From: Kitasatospora sp. NBC_01246 | GTDB lineage: Bacteria; Actinomycetota; Actinomycetes; Streptomycetales; Streptomycetaceae | Length of the DNA: 64,000 bases | Assembly (NCBI RefSeq): GCF_036226505.1 | Contig: NZ_CP108484.1 | Location: forward strand, 4,526,001-4,590,000 | Direction of reading: 5' to 3' | Part shown: in pieces, positions 15,270-23,455 of the stretch | Layout: each line of letters starts with the position of its first letter | Numbering within the stretch: the first letter of the stretch is position 1 | Program-made: the position numbers and the translations under genes | Notes under the pieces: model-generated | What the model was told of the DNA's origin: nothing | What the model saw: the letters and a program-made list of their open reading frames with translations, nothing else | Database searches by the model: none

Positions 15270-16058
15270 GTGCAAGGCACTGTGTCCACACCTGGCAGCT
15301 CCGCCGTGGCCGGCGGCCCGGGCGAGGCGTTCCTCCTCGTCGTCGACGACGAACCCAACATCCGGGAGCTGCTCTCCGCCTCCCTGCGCTTCTCCGGCTT
15401 CCGGGTCGCCTCCGCCGCCAGCGGTACCGAGGCGCTCGAACTGATCGCCGTCGAACGCCCCGACCTCGTCGTCCTCGACGTGATGCTGCCCGACCTGGAC
15501 GGCTTCACCGTGGTCGAGCGGCTGCGCGAGCAGACCACCCGGGGCCAGATAGCCGGGCCCGCCCACGGCCACCCCGGCGACCACCTGCCGGTGCTCTTCC
15601 TGACCGCCAAGGACGGCGTCGGCGACAAGGTCCAGGGCCTGGCCGCCGGCGCGGACGACTACGTCACCAAGCCGTTCAGCCTGGAGGAGCTGATCGCCCG
15701 GATCCGGGCCATCCTGCGCCGGGCCGGCGGCCCCGCCGAGGACGGCCGGCTGGTCGTCGCCGACCTCACGCTGGACCCGATCGCCCACGAGGTGACCCGC
15801 GGCGGCACCCCGGTCGCGCTCTCGCCGACCGAGTTCAAGCTGCTGCACTACCTGATGGCCAACGTCGGCCGGGTGGTCTCCAAGGCGCAGATCCTCGACC
15901 ACGTCTGGGCCTACGACTTCGGCGGGGACCTCTCCATCGTCGAGTCCTACATCTCCTACCTGCGCCGCAAGCTCGACTCCGGACCCGCGCACGGCCCCAA
16001 GCTGATCCACACCGTCCGCGGCATCGGCTACGCGCTGCGCCGGCCGCCGCAGAGCTGA
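15270..16058 (+). CDS. OmpR/PhoB-family response regulator
   Basis: A 262-residue response regulator. The receiver has the acidic pair in LVVDDEPNI, the phospho-acceptor Asp70 in LVVLDVMLPD, Thr in LFLTAKDG and Lys in DDYVTKPF. The C-terminal winged helix shows LSPTEFKLLHYLMANVGRVV and IHTVRGIGYALR. Between alpha-3 and beta-4 there is a Gly/His-rich insertion of about 16 residues (TTRGQIAGPAHGHPGDH), not usual in this family. The GTG start has GGGAGG upstream. It is cotranscribed with the kinase at 16068; the signal is unknown. Confidence 0.92.
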   Translation: MQGTVSTPGSSAVAGGPGEAFLLVVDDEPNIRELLSASLRFSGFRVASAASGTEALELIAVERPDLVVLDVMLPDLDGFTVVERLREQTTRGQIAGPAHGHPGDHLPVLFLTAKDGVGDKVQGLAAGADDYVTKPFSLEELIARIRAILRRAGGPAEDGRLVVADLTLDPIAHEVTRGGTPVALSPTEFKLLHYLMANVGRVVSKAQILDHVWAYDFGGDLSIVESYISYLRRKLDSGPAHGPKLIHTVRGIGYALRRPPQS

Positions 16059-16067
16059 CCGCCCCCC

Positions 16068-17561
16068 GTGTTCCCCCGCTTCTCGCTGCGCGTCCGGCTG
16101 CTCGTCCTCGTCCTCGCCCTGGTCACCACCGGGCTCGCGGTCAGTGACGCCGTTGTGCTCGGCACCGTCCGGATGCAGCTGGTGGAGCGGCTCGACGACC
16201 AGTTGCAGCGCTTCGCCGAACCGCTCTCGCACCGCGCCCCCGGCCGGACGACCTGGCCGGAGAGCCGGCAGCCCTCGGTCGGCGGGAGGCGGCCCGCGGC
16301 GGCGCTGCCCAGCCAGTACCTGGTCCAGTACCTCTCGGCGGACGGCAAGGTCCAGCAGGTGGTGCGCCAGCCGGTCTCCGAGAACGACCCGGCGCCGCAG
16401 CTGGCCGGTCTCGACCCGGCGGCCGCCGCCCCGGACACCCCCTTCGACCTGCCCGACCAGCGCGGCCAGCGCAGCTGGCGCACGCTCGTCCTGCCGCTCC
16501 AGCGGCCGCCCGCCCTCGGCCCCGCTCCCCCCAGCGCCTTCGCCGTGCCGACCCCCACCCCCGCGTACCTGATGGTCGCGGTCTCCCGGGAGGACATCGA
16601 CGCCACCGTCGCCCGGCTGCGCACGTCCTTCCTGGCGATCGGCGGCGCGGTGCTGGTGCTGATCGCGGCCCTCGGCTTCTTCGCCGTCCGGGCCGGGATG
16701 CGGCCGCTGCGCCGGATCGAGGAGGGCGCCGAGCGGATCGCCTCCGGCGAGCTGTCGCACCGGATGCCCGAGCTCGCCACCCGCACCGAGGTCGGCCGGC
16801 TGTCCGCCGCCCTCAACGCGATGCTCACCCAGATCGAGGCCGCGTTCGCCGCCCGGGCCGAGTCCGAGGCACGGATGCGGCGGTTCGTCGCCGACGCCTC
16901 GCACGAGCTGCGGACCCCGCTGGCCGGCATCCGAGGCTTCGCCGAGCTGTACCGGATGGGGGCGCTGCCCACCGAGGCGGACGTCAAGCGGACGATGTTC
17001 CGGATCGAGAGCGAGGCCGTCCGGATGGGCGCCCTGGTCGAGGACCTGCTGGTGCTCGCGCGGCTCGACGAGGAACGCCCGCTCGACCTCGCGCCGATGG
17101 ACCTGCGCACCCTCGCGGCGGACGCCCTGCACGACCTCACCGCCCTCGACCCGTCCCGCCCGGTCGCCCTCACCGGTCCGTCCGGCACCGGCGCGCCCGG
17201 CCCCGCACCGGTGCTCGGCGACGAGGCGAGGCTGCGTCAGGTGGTCACCAACCTGGTCGGCAACGCCGTCAAGCACACCCCGCCCGGCACCCCGGTGCGG
17301 ATCGGCGTCGGTACCGCCGAGGGCCTCTGCCTGCTGGAGGTCGCCGACTCCGGTCCCGGCCTCACCGAGGAGCAGGCCGTCCGGGTGTTCCACCGCTTCT
17401 ACCGGGTGGACGCCTCGCGCAGCCGCCACGACGGCGGCGGCGCCGGCCTCGGCCTCGCCATCGCCACCGCGCTCACCCACGCCCACGGCGGCACCCTCAC
17501 CCTCCACACCGCCCCCGGCACCGGTGCCACCTTCCGCGTGGAGATCCCCCACCAGCGCTGA
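16068..17561 (+). CDS. Sensor histidine kinase, partner of the 15270 regulator
   Basis: A 497-residue membrane kinase starting at GTG, nine bases after the regulator stop. Two membrane helices (LLVLVLALVTTGLAVSDAV near 10-30 and SFLAIGGAVLVLIAALGFF near 185-205) flank an extracytoplasmic sensor of about 155 residues without recognised fold. A HAMP domain (GMRPLRRIEEGAERIASGEL), the phospho-acceptor His279 in FVADASHELRTPL, an N-box (QVVTNLVGNAVKHTP) and G boxes (VADSGPGL, GGAGLGLAI) follow. All catalytic motifs are intact. Confidence 0.92.
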   Translation: MFPRFSLRVRLLVLVLALVTTGLAVSDAVVLGTVRMQLVERLDDQLQRFAEPLSHRAPGRTTWPESRQPSVGGRRPAAALPSQYLVQYLSADGKVQQVVRQPVSENDPAPQLAGLDPAAAAPDTPFDLPDQRGQRSWRTLVLPLQRPPALGPAPPSAFAVPTPTPAYLMVAVSREDIDATVARLRTSFLAIGGAVLVLIAALGFFAVRAGMRPLRRIEEGAERIASGELSHRMPELATRTEVGRLSAALNAMLTQIEAAFAARAESEARMRRFVADASHELRTPLAGIRGFAELYRMGALPTEADVKRTMFRIESEAVRMGALVEDLLVLARLDEERPLDLAPMDLRTLAADALHDLTALDPSRPVALTGPSGTGAPGPAPVLGDEARLRQVVTNLVGNAVKHTPPGTPVRIGVGTAEGLCLLEVADSGPGLTEEQAVRVFHRFYRVDASRSRHDGGGAGLGLAIATALTHAHGGTLTLHTAPGTGATFRVEIPHQR

Positions 17562-17685
17562 AACCGCCCGTTCGGGTGCACCGCCCTGGTTCTCTCCGCC
17601 CGGTCTCCGGTCGTGTGCGACCGTACGGCCGCGGCTTGATGCGGATCGCGCGAGCCGACCACACTGGACGGGAAGAGGTGTCTCA

Positions 17686-18297
17686 ATGACCGCGCTCGTA
17701 GCCGAGGAGACCGTCGTGGACCTGGACCAGGCGCTGTGGCAGGTGTGGAAGGAGATGGACGTCCCTGAGGGCTTCAGGGCGGAGATCATCGAGGAAGCCA
17801 TCGAGATGTCGCCCACCGGCGGGACCCGCCACCTGACGATCAACCGCCGCGTGCTGCTGGCGCTGCACGACCAGTTGCGAGCGACCGGCTGGGCCCCCGC
17901 GAACGACGGTAACGTCATCCACGGCTTGAGGGTGATGATCCCCGATGTCTTCGTCGCCCCCGATGACCTGGAGGAGATCGAGCACCCTGAAGGGCTGGGC
18001 GTACTCGCCTCGGGTCTCGCGATGGTGGTCGAGACGGTGTCACCCGGGAGCAGGAACCGCCGACGAGACGTGGTCCTCAAGCACCGCGCCTACGCGACCG
18101 CCGGCATTCCGGTGTACGTGATCATCGACGACTTCGACGACGGCGGCGCCGTCACCGTCCTGACCGGCCCCGACATCGAGCGCGGTGCCTACGCCCGTTC
18201 GGTCCGGACGCCGTACGGGGAGGAGGCGTTCGTGCCGGAGGGGCCCGCGAAGGGGTTCGTGATCGGGCCGGAGATCACCGGCGGGCGGCGGGGGTGA
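17686..18297 (+). CDS. Uma2 family protein (PD-(D/E)xK nuclease fold)
   Basis: A 203-residue Uma2/DUF820 protein. These soluble proteins have a restriction-endonuclease-like fold and are numerous in Streptomyces and cyanobacteria; their substrate is not established. Landmarks are FRAEIIEEAIEMSPTGGTRH near the start, the acidic strand VMIPDVFVAPDDL, and the core VVETVSPGSRNRRRDVVLKH followed by YATAGIPVYVIID. ATG 17686 is preceded by GGAAGAGG. It ends 23 bases inside the convergent regulator gene at 18275. Confidence 0.82.
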   Translation: MTALVAEETVVDLDQALWQVWKEMDVPEGFRAEIIEEAIEMSPTGGTRHLTINRRVLLALHDQLRATGWAPANDGNVIHGLRVMIPDVFVAPDDLEEIEHPEGLGVLASGLAMVVETVSPGSRNRRRDVVLKHRAYATAGIPVYVIIDDFDDGGAVTVLTGPDIERGAYARSVRTPYGEEAFVPEGPAKGFVIGPEITGGRRG

Positions 18298-18952
18298 CGC
18301 CGTCCTCCAGCAGCTCCCGGGCCAGCAGGCCGGCCTGGAAGCGGGAGGTGGCGCCGAGGGTCGTCATCAGGTCGGCGACCCGGCGGCGGTAGGTGCGCAG
18401 CGAGAGGCCGAGCAGGCGGGCGCCGGTCTCGTCGGTGTGGCCGGTCGCGAGGGCGCTCAGGACCTGCCGGGCCTGCTCGGTGAGGTGCGGCGGCCGGGCA
18501 CAGTCGGCGAGGTCGGTGGCGGTCTCCCAGGCGGCGCGGAACAGCGAGCGCACGCCGTCGACGACCTCCGGCGACTGCACCACGGTGTACGTCCGCACGC
18601 CCCGTACGGGGGCGCCGGCCAGGATCGCGGTGCGCCGGTCGATGATGATCGCCTCGCGCGCGAGCGGTCCGTCGCTGATCCGGACCTCGATGCCGGTGCC
18701 GGCGATCCTCACCAGCCGCCGGTGCGACTCCGGATCGGCCAGGGCGCGCCGGGTGTACAGCTTGCGCATGGTGAGCCCGGGGACGAGGTGCGGCCGCTTG
18801 CCCTCCGCGAAGGCGGCGTTGACGCCCGACGACCAGGTCAGCAGGTCGGTGGCGGCGACCAGGAACTCCTCACGCGAGGCGACGAAGAGGTGGCCGGCCC
18901 GCTGGACGAGCTCCCGCTCGCCGTGCAGGGTGATGATCGGGTCGGTGCTCAT
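18275..18952 (-). CDS. HTH transcriptional regulator (LuxR-type C-terminus)
   Basis: A 225-residue regulator. The C-terminal 65 residues form a LuxR-like helix-turn-helix (ALATGHTDETGARLLGLSLR, then TYRRRVADLMTTLGATSRFQ). The N-terminal part resembles the phospholipase-D-like/TrmB-type effector region seen in many Streptomyces regulators (ASREEFLVAATDLLTWSSGV, IRISDGP-like strands, IIDRRTAILAG). ATG 18952 is 57 bp from the divergent aldo/keto reductase start, so it probably controls that gene and itself. The ligand is unknown. Confidence 0.78.
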   Translation of the reverse strand: MSTDPIITLHGERELVQRAGHLFVASREEFLVAATDLLTWSSGVNAAFAEGKRPHLVPGLTMRKLYTRRALADPESHRRLVRIAGTGIEVRISDGPLAREAIIIDRRTAILAGAPVRGVRTYTVVQSPEVVDGVRSLFRAAWETATDLADCARPPHLTEQARQVLSALATGHTDETGARLLGLSLRTYRRRVADLMTTLGATSRFQAGLLARELLEDGVTPAARR

Positions 18953-19009
18953 GGCAGCAACATGCCAGATCGGTCGGGCGACGGGCGAGCCGGGCGGAGG
19001 CTTACCGAC

Positions 19010-19897
19010 ATGACGACCACCTCCCACGCCTCGGCCGCCGGCTCCCTCCTGCTCGGCGGCGACCTGCCGATCGCCCGGATGGGCTTCGGCGCGATGAAGC
19101 TGCCCGCCCGCGACTGGGACGGCCCGGCCTGCGACCCCGTGCGGAGCCTCGCCGTGCTGCGCCGGGCGGTCGAGCTCGGTGTCGACCACATCGACACCGC
19201 CTGGTTCTACTTCCACGAGGACGTCTCGGCGAACGGCCTGATCCGCGAGGCCCTGCACCCGTACCGCGACGGCCTGGTGATCGCCACCAAGGTGGGCCCC
19301 GGCCGCAACCCCGACGGCAGCTGGCTGGAGCCGGCCGGTCCGGCGGAGCTGCGCGCGGCCGTCCATCGCAACCTGCGTGAGCTGGGGGTGGACCGGCTCG
19401 ACCTGGTCTACCTGCGGCGGATGCCCAGCCTGCGGTCGATCGCGACGTCCTTCGCGGCGCTGGCGGAGCTGCGGGAGGAGGGGCTGATCCGGCACCTCGG
19501 GGTCAGCAACGTGGACGCGGCCCAGCTCGCCGAGGCCGAGGCGATCGCCCCGGTGACCGCCGTGCAGAACCGGTTCAGCGTGCTGGAGCACTCGGCGGAG
19601 GACGCGGCGCTGCTGGCGGACTGCACCGCGCGGGGCATCGCCTTCGTGCCGTTCTTCCCGCTCGGCGGCTCCGGGGTGCCCGAGGACCCGGCGCTCCAGC
19701 GGGTGGCCGAGCGGCACGGCGCCACCCGGGCACAGGTGATGGTGGCCTGGCTGCTGGCGGTCTCCCCCTCGATCCTGGCCATCCCGGGCACCTCCTCGCC
19801 GGTCCATCTGGAGGAGAACGTCGCGGCCGCCTCGCTGCGGCTGGGCGCCGAGGACCTGGCGGAGTTGGCGGCACTGGGGGCGCCGGCCCGGCCGTGA
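19010..19897 (+). CDS. Aldo/keto reductase
   Basis: A 295-residue NADPH-dependent oxidoreductase with a TIM-barrel fold. The family pattern is clear: MGFGAMKLP, the active-site Asp in VDHIDTAWFY with a nearby Tyr, the catalytic Lys in VIATKVGPG, and the cofactor-binding end ILAIPGTSSPVHLEENVAA. The usual catalytic His strand reads LDLVYLRRM, with Arg at the His place, as in an actinobacterial subgroup (LVNLRR type). GGCGGAGG precedes ATG 19010. It is divergent from the regulator at 18952; the substrate is unknown. Confidence 0.88.
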   Translation: MTTTSHASAAGSLLLGGDLPIARMGFGAMKLPARDWDGPACDPVRSLAVLRRAVELGVDHIDTAWFYFHEDVSANGLIREALHPYRDGLVIATKVGPGRNPDGSWLEPAGPAELRAAVHRNLRELGVDRLDLVYLRRMPSLRSIATSFAALAELREEGLIRHLGVSNVDAAQLAEAEAIAPVTAVQNRFSVLEHSAEDAALLADCTARGIAFVPFFPLGGSGVPEDPALQRVAERHGATRAQVMVAWLLAVSPSILAIPGTSSPVHLEENVAAASLRLGAEDLAELAALGAPARP

Positions 19898-19929
19898 TCC
19901 CCGCGTGGGCGAAGCGGTATGACGGTCGG

Positions 19930-19956
19930 ACCGGTCCGACCGGTCCGACCGGTCCG
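19930..19956. repeat. Three tandem 9-bp repeats
   Basis: ACCGGTCCG occurs three times in direct tandem (19930-19938, 19939-19947, 19948-19956), with a degenerate copy just before. Each junction makes the palindrome GGACCGGTCC or a close form. It lies about 30 bases after the aldo/keto reductase stop. Confidence 0.8.
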
Positions 19957-20076
19957 GCGGGGGCTGGTCGGCGGGCGCCGCCGCGGCCTAGGATCCCGGT
20001 ACGGCATCGCGTGTCGGTCACCGTCCGGGTGAGGCATGGAGGTAGCCCGTGAGTGCCTTACGGAGGCATTCGAAGC

Positions 20077-20460
20077 ATGACGATCCAGCTCGATCACACC
20101 ATCGTTCACGCCCGGGACAACCGGGAATCCGCCGCCTTCCTGGCGGCCATCCTCGGCCTTGAGGTCGGGACGGCCTGGGGCCCGTTCGTCCCGGTCGCCA
20201 CGGGCAACGGGGTGACCCTCGACTTCGCGTCCGTCCCGGCGGAAGCGATCGCCCCGCAGCACTACGCCTTCCTCGTCTCCGACGAGGAGTTCGACGCCGC
20301 CTTCGCCCGGATCGAGGCGGGCGGCATCGCCTACTACGCCGACCCGCAGCTGAAACTGCCCGGCGAGATCAACCGCCACCACGGCGGCCGGGGGCTGTAC
20401 TTCTTCGACCCGGCAGGCCACGGCATGGAGATCATCACCCGCCCCTACGGCAGCCGCTAG
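20077..20460 (+). CDS. VOC (glyoxalase-fold) family protein
   Basis: A 127-residue single-domain vicinal-oxygen-chelate protein. It starts with the metal-ligand strand QLDHTIVHARDN, continues with SAAFLAAILGL and a long central helix, has HYAFLVSDEEFDAAFARIEA, and ends GRGLYFFDPAGHGMEIITRP. The His/Glu positions (DHTIV, HYAF, HGMEII) fit the metal triad. CGGAGG precedes ATG 20077. Such proteins may be lyases, dioxygenases or resistance proteins; nothing nearby decides between them. Confidence 0.85.
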   Translation: MTIQLDHTIVHARDNRESAAFLAAILGLEVGTAWGPFVPVATGNGVTLDFASVPAEAIAPQHYAFLVSDEEFDAAFARIEAGGIAYYADPQLKLPGEINRHHGGRGLYFFDPAGHGMEIITRPYGSR

Positions 20461-20470
20461 GCGCCGGGCC

Positions 20471-20504
20471 CGTGCCCGGCCGGGTCACCACCCGGCCGGG
20501 CACG
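20471..20504 (+). terminator. Terminator after the VOC gene
   Basis: A perfect 15-bp stem (20471-20485 with 20490-20504) and a 4-base loop start 11 bases after the stop. Confidence 0.75.
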
Positions 20505-20683
20505 GTCGCGCGTGCCGCGGCGATGGGCCGAATGTCAAGCGCCGGATCGTCCAAGATCGTTCCGTGAGTCGCCCGGGCGCTCGTTGTGGCAGGCCAGGGC
20601 CGGTCCGCAGACTGTGCGCACGGCATCGCCGGTCAATCCCACCCCGCCTGCAAATCACTCGTAAGCATGATGGATACTGGTCC

Positions 20684-20707
20684 TTGTGAACGTGTTCACG
20701 TTCACAA
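20684..20707. promoter_or_regulatory. Rex-type operator upstream of cydA
   Basis: TTGTGAACGTG (20684-20694) and CACGTTCACAA (20697-20707) form a 24-bp palindrome with a TT centre. Within it TGTGAACGTGTTCACG (20685-20700) matches the Rex operator of Streptomyces (TGTGAACGCGTTCACA) at all but two positions. Rex is known to repress cydABCD and to release DNA when NADH rises. The site is about 95-118 bp before the cydA start in the 341-bp region 20461-20801, which otherwise holds only the VOC terminator and no gene. Confidence 0.82.
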
Positions 20708-20801
20708 GCGGACAAGCTTGCACGGGTACGCAGCGGTCTACAGCTATAGATGAAGTTTGTCCGGAAAGTGACCTTCGAGGTCGGGTCGGAGAGAGGGCGA
20801 C

Positions 20802-22346
20802 GTGGAACTGGCAATCGCTCACGAAACCATCGCGCGTTGGCAATTCGGCATCACCACCGTCTACCACTTCCTCTTCGTACCGCTCACCATCAGCCTGGCC
20901 GCCATCGTGGCCGGACTGGAGACCGCCTGGGTCCGGACGGACAAGGAGAAGTACTTCCACGCCACGAAGTTCTGGGGGAAGCTCTTCCTGATCAACATCG
21001 CGATGGGCGTGGTCACCGGCATCGTCCAGGAGTTCCAGTTCGGGATGAACTGGTCGGACTACTCCCGCTTCGTCGGTGACGTCTTCGGCGCCCCGCTCGC
21101 GATGGAGGCGCTGATCGCCTTCTTCTTCGAGTCGACCTTCATCGGGCTCTGGATCTTCGGCTGGGACAAGCTGCCGAGGAAGCTGCACTGCGCCTGCATG
21201 TGGATGGTCTCGCTCGGAACCGTGCTCTCCGCCTACTTCATCCTGGCGGCCAACTCCTGGATGCAGCACCCGGTCGGCTACTCGGTCGACCCGGTCACCG
21301 GGAAGGCGCAGCTCACCGACATCGCCCGGGTGCTGTTCCAGGACACCACCGTCACCGTCGTCCTGCACACCCTGACCGCCGCCTTCCTCACCGGCGCGGC
21401 CTTCATGGTCGGCATCGCCTCCTTCCACCTCTGGAAGGCCAAGCGCCGGCCGGAGGCCGCCGATCCCAAGCGGGTCGCGGTGATGCGGACCTCGCTGCGC
21501 CTCGGCCTGGTCCTCGCGGTGGTCTTCGGTCTCGGCACCGCGCTCAGCGGCGACTCGCTCGCCAAGGTGATGTTCCGCCAGCAGCCGATGAAGATGGCCG
21601 CCGCCGAGGCGCTCTGGGACAGCCAGGCCCCGGCGCCGTTCTCGGTCTTCGCGGTCGGCGACGTCGGCAAGGGCCACAACTCGGTCGAGCTGGAGATCCC
21701 CGGGATACTCTCCTTCCTCGCCAACAGCGACTTCAGCTCCTCCGTCCCCGGCATCAACGACACCGCCAACGCCGAGGCCGCCAAATACGGCGGGGACCCG
21801 AAGGACTACATCCCGAGCATCTTCGTCACCTACTGGGGCTTCCGTCTCATGATCGGCTTCGGGATGACCTCCTTCGTGGCGGGGGTGGTCGGGCTCTGGA
21901 CCACCCGGCGGAAGTGGCTGCTGGCACCGGAGTTCCGCACCGGCGACACCGAGGTGCCGAGACTGATGCTGCTGCCGAAGCGCGAACTCGGCCCGGCCCT
22001 CACCAAGTGGAGCTGGCGGATCGGCATCCTCACCATGGGGTTCCCGCTGATCGCCAACAGCTTCGGCTGGATCTTCACCGAGATGGGCCGCCAGCCGTGG
22101 GCCGTCTTCGGGCTGATGACCACCGCGAGCGCGGTGTCGCCCAACGTCGGCATCGGGACCCAGATCGGGGCCCTGACCACCTTCACCGTGCTGTACGCGA
22201 TCCTCGCCGTCATCGAGGTGCGGCTGCTGGTCAAGTACGCCAAGGCCGGGCCGGTCACCTCCGAGCGGCCGCCCACCGAGGACCCGACGCTGCGCGGCCC
22301 GTCCCCGGACGAGGACGCGGACAAGCCGCTCGCCTTCGCCTACTGA
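20802..22346 (+). CDS. cydA: Cytochrome bd ubiquinol oxidase subunit I
   Basis: A 514-residue multi-pass membrane subunit that binds the three hemes and oxidises quinol while reducing oxygen to water. His22 in TTVYHFLFVPLT corresponds to the heme b595 ligand; the quinol-oxidising GRQPW motif is at 429-433 (FTEMGRQPW). Nine hydrophobic helices can be followed, and the Q-loop is short, as in Gram-positive enzymes. The C-terminal tail is acidic and Pro-rich. It starts at GTG 20802 with GGAGAGAGGG upstream. First gene of cydA-cydB-cydDC; the Rex-type site suggests induction under oxygen limitation. Confidence 0.97.
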   Translation: MELAIAHETIARWQFGITTVYHFLFVPLTISLAAIVAGLETAWVRTDKEKYFHATKFWGKLFLINIAMGVVTGIVQEFQFGMNWSDYSRFVGDVFGAPLAMEALIAFFFESTFIGLWIFGWDKLPRKLHCACMWMVSLGTVLSAYFILAANSWMQHPVGYSVDPVTGKAQLTDIARVLFQDTTVTVVLHTLTAAFLTGAAFMVGIASFHLWKAKRRPEAADPKRVAVMRTSLRLGLVLAVVFGLGTALSGDSLAKVMFRQQPMKMAAAEALWDSQAPAPFSVFAVGDVGKGHNSVELEIPGILSFLANSDFSSSVPGINDTANAEAAKYGGDPKDYIPSIFVTYWGFRLMIGFGMTSFVAGVVGLWTTRRKWLLAPEFRTGDTEVPRLMLLPKRELGPALTKWSWRIGILTMGFPLIANSFGWIFTEMGRQPWAVFGLMTTASAVSPNVGIGTQIGALTTFTVLYAILAVIEVRLLVKYAKAGPVTSERPPTEDPTLRGPSPDEDADKPLAFAY

Positions 22347-22426
22347 GCCCGGGCCCCCCGAGCCACCGGGCCCGCCCGGTTCACCGAGCCCCACCGCGGA
22401 CTACCGAGGACTACTGAGGATCCGAC

Positions 22427-23452
<1,026 letters not shown>

Positions 23453-23455
23453 GCC

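Noticed and set aside
14985..18080. A 1031-codon minus-strand frame opposite the two-component genes
   Set aside because: The plus strand encodes a complete response regulator, kinase and Uma2 protein there; the antisense product has no fold or motif.
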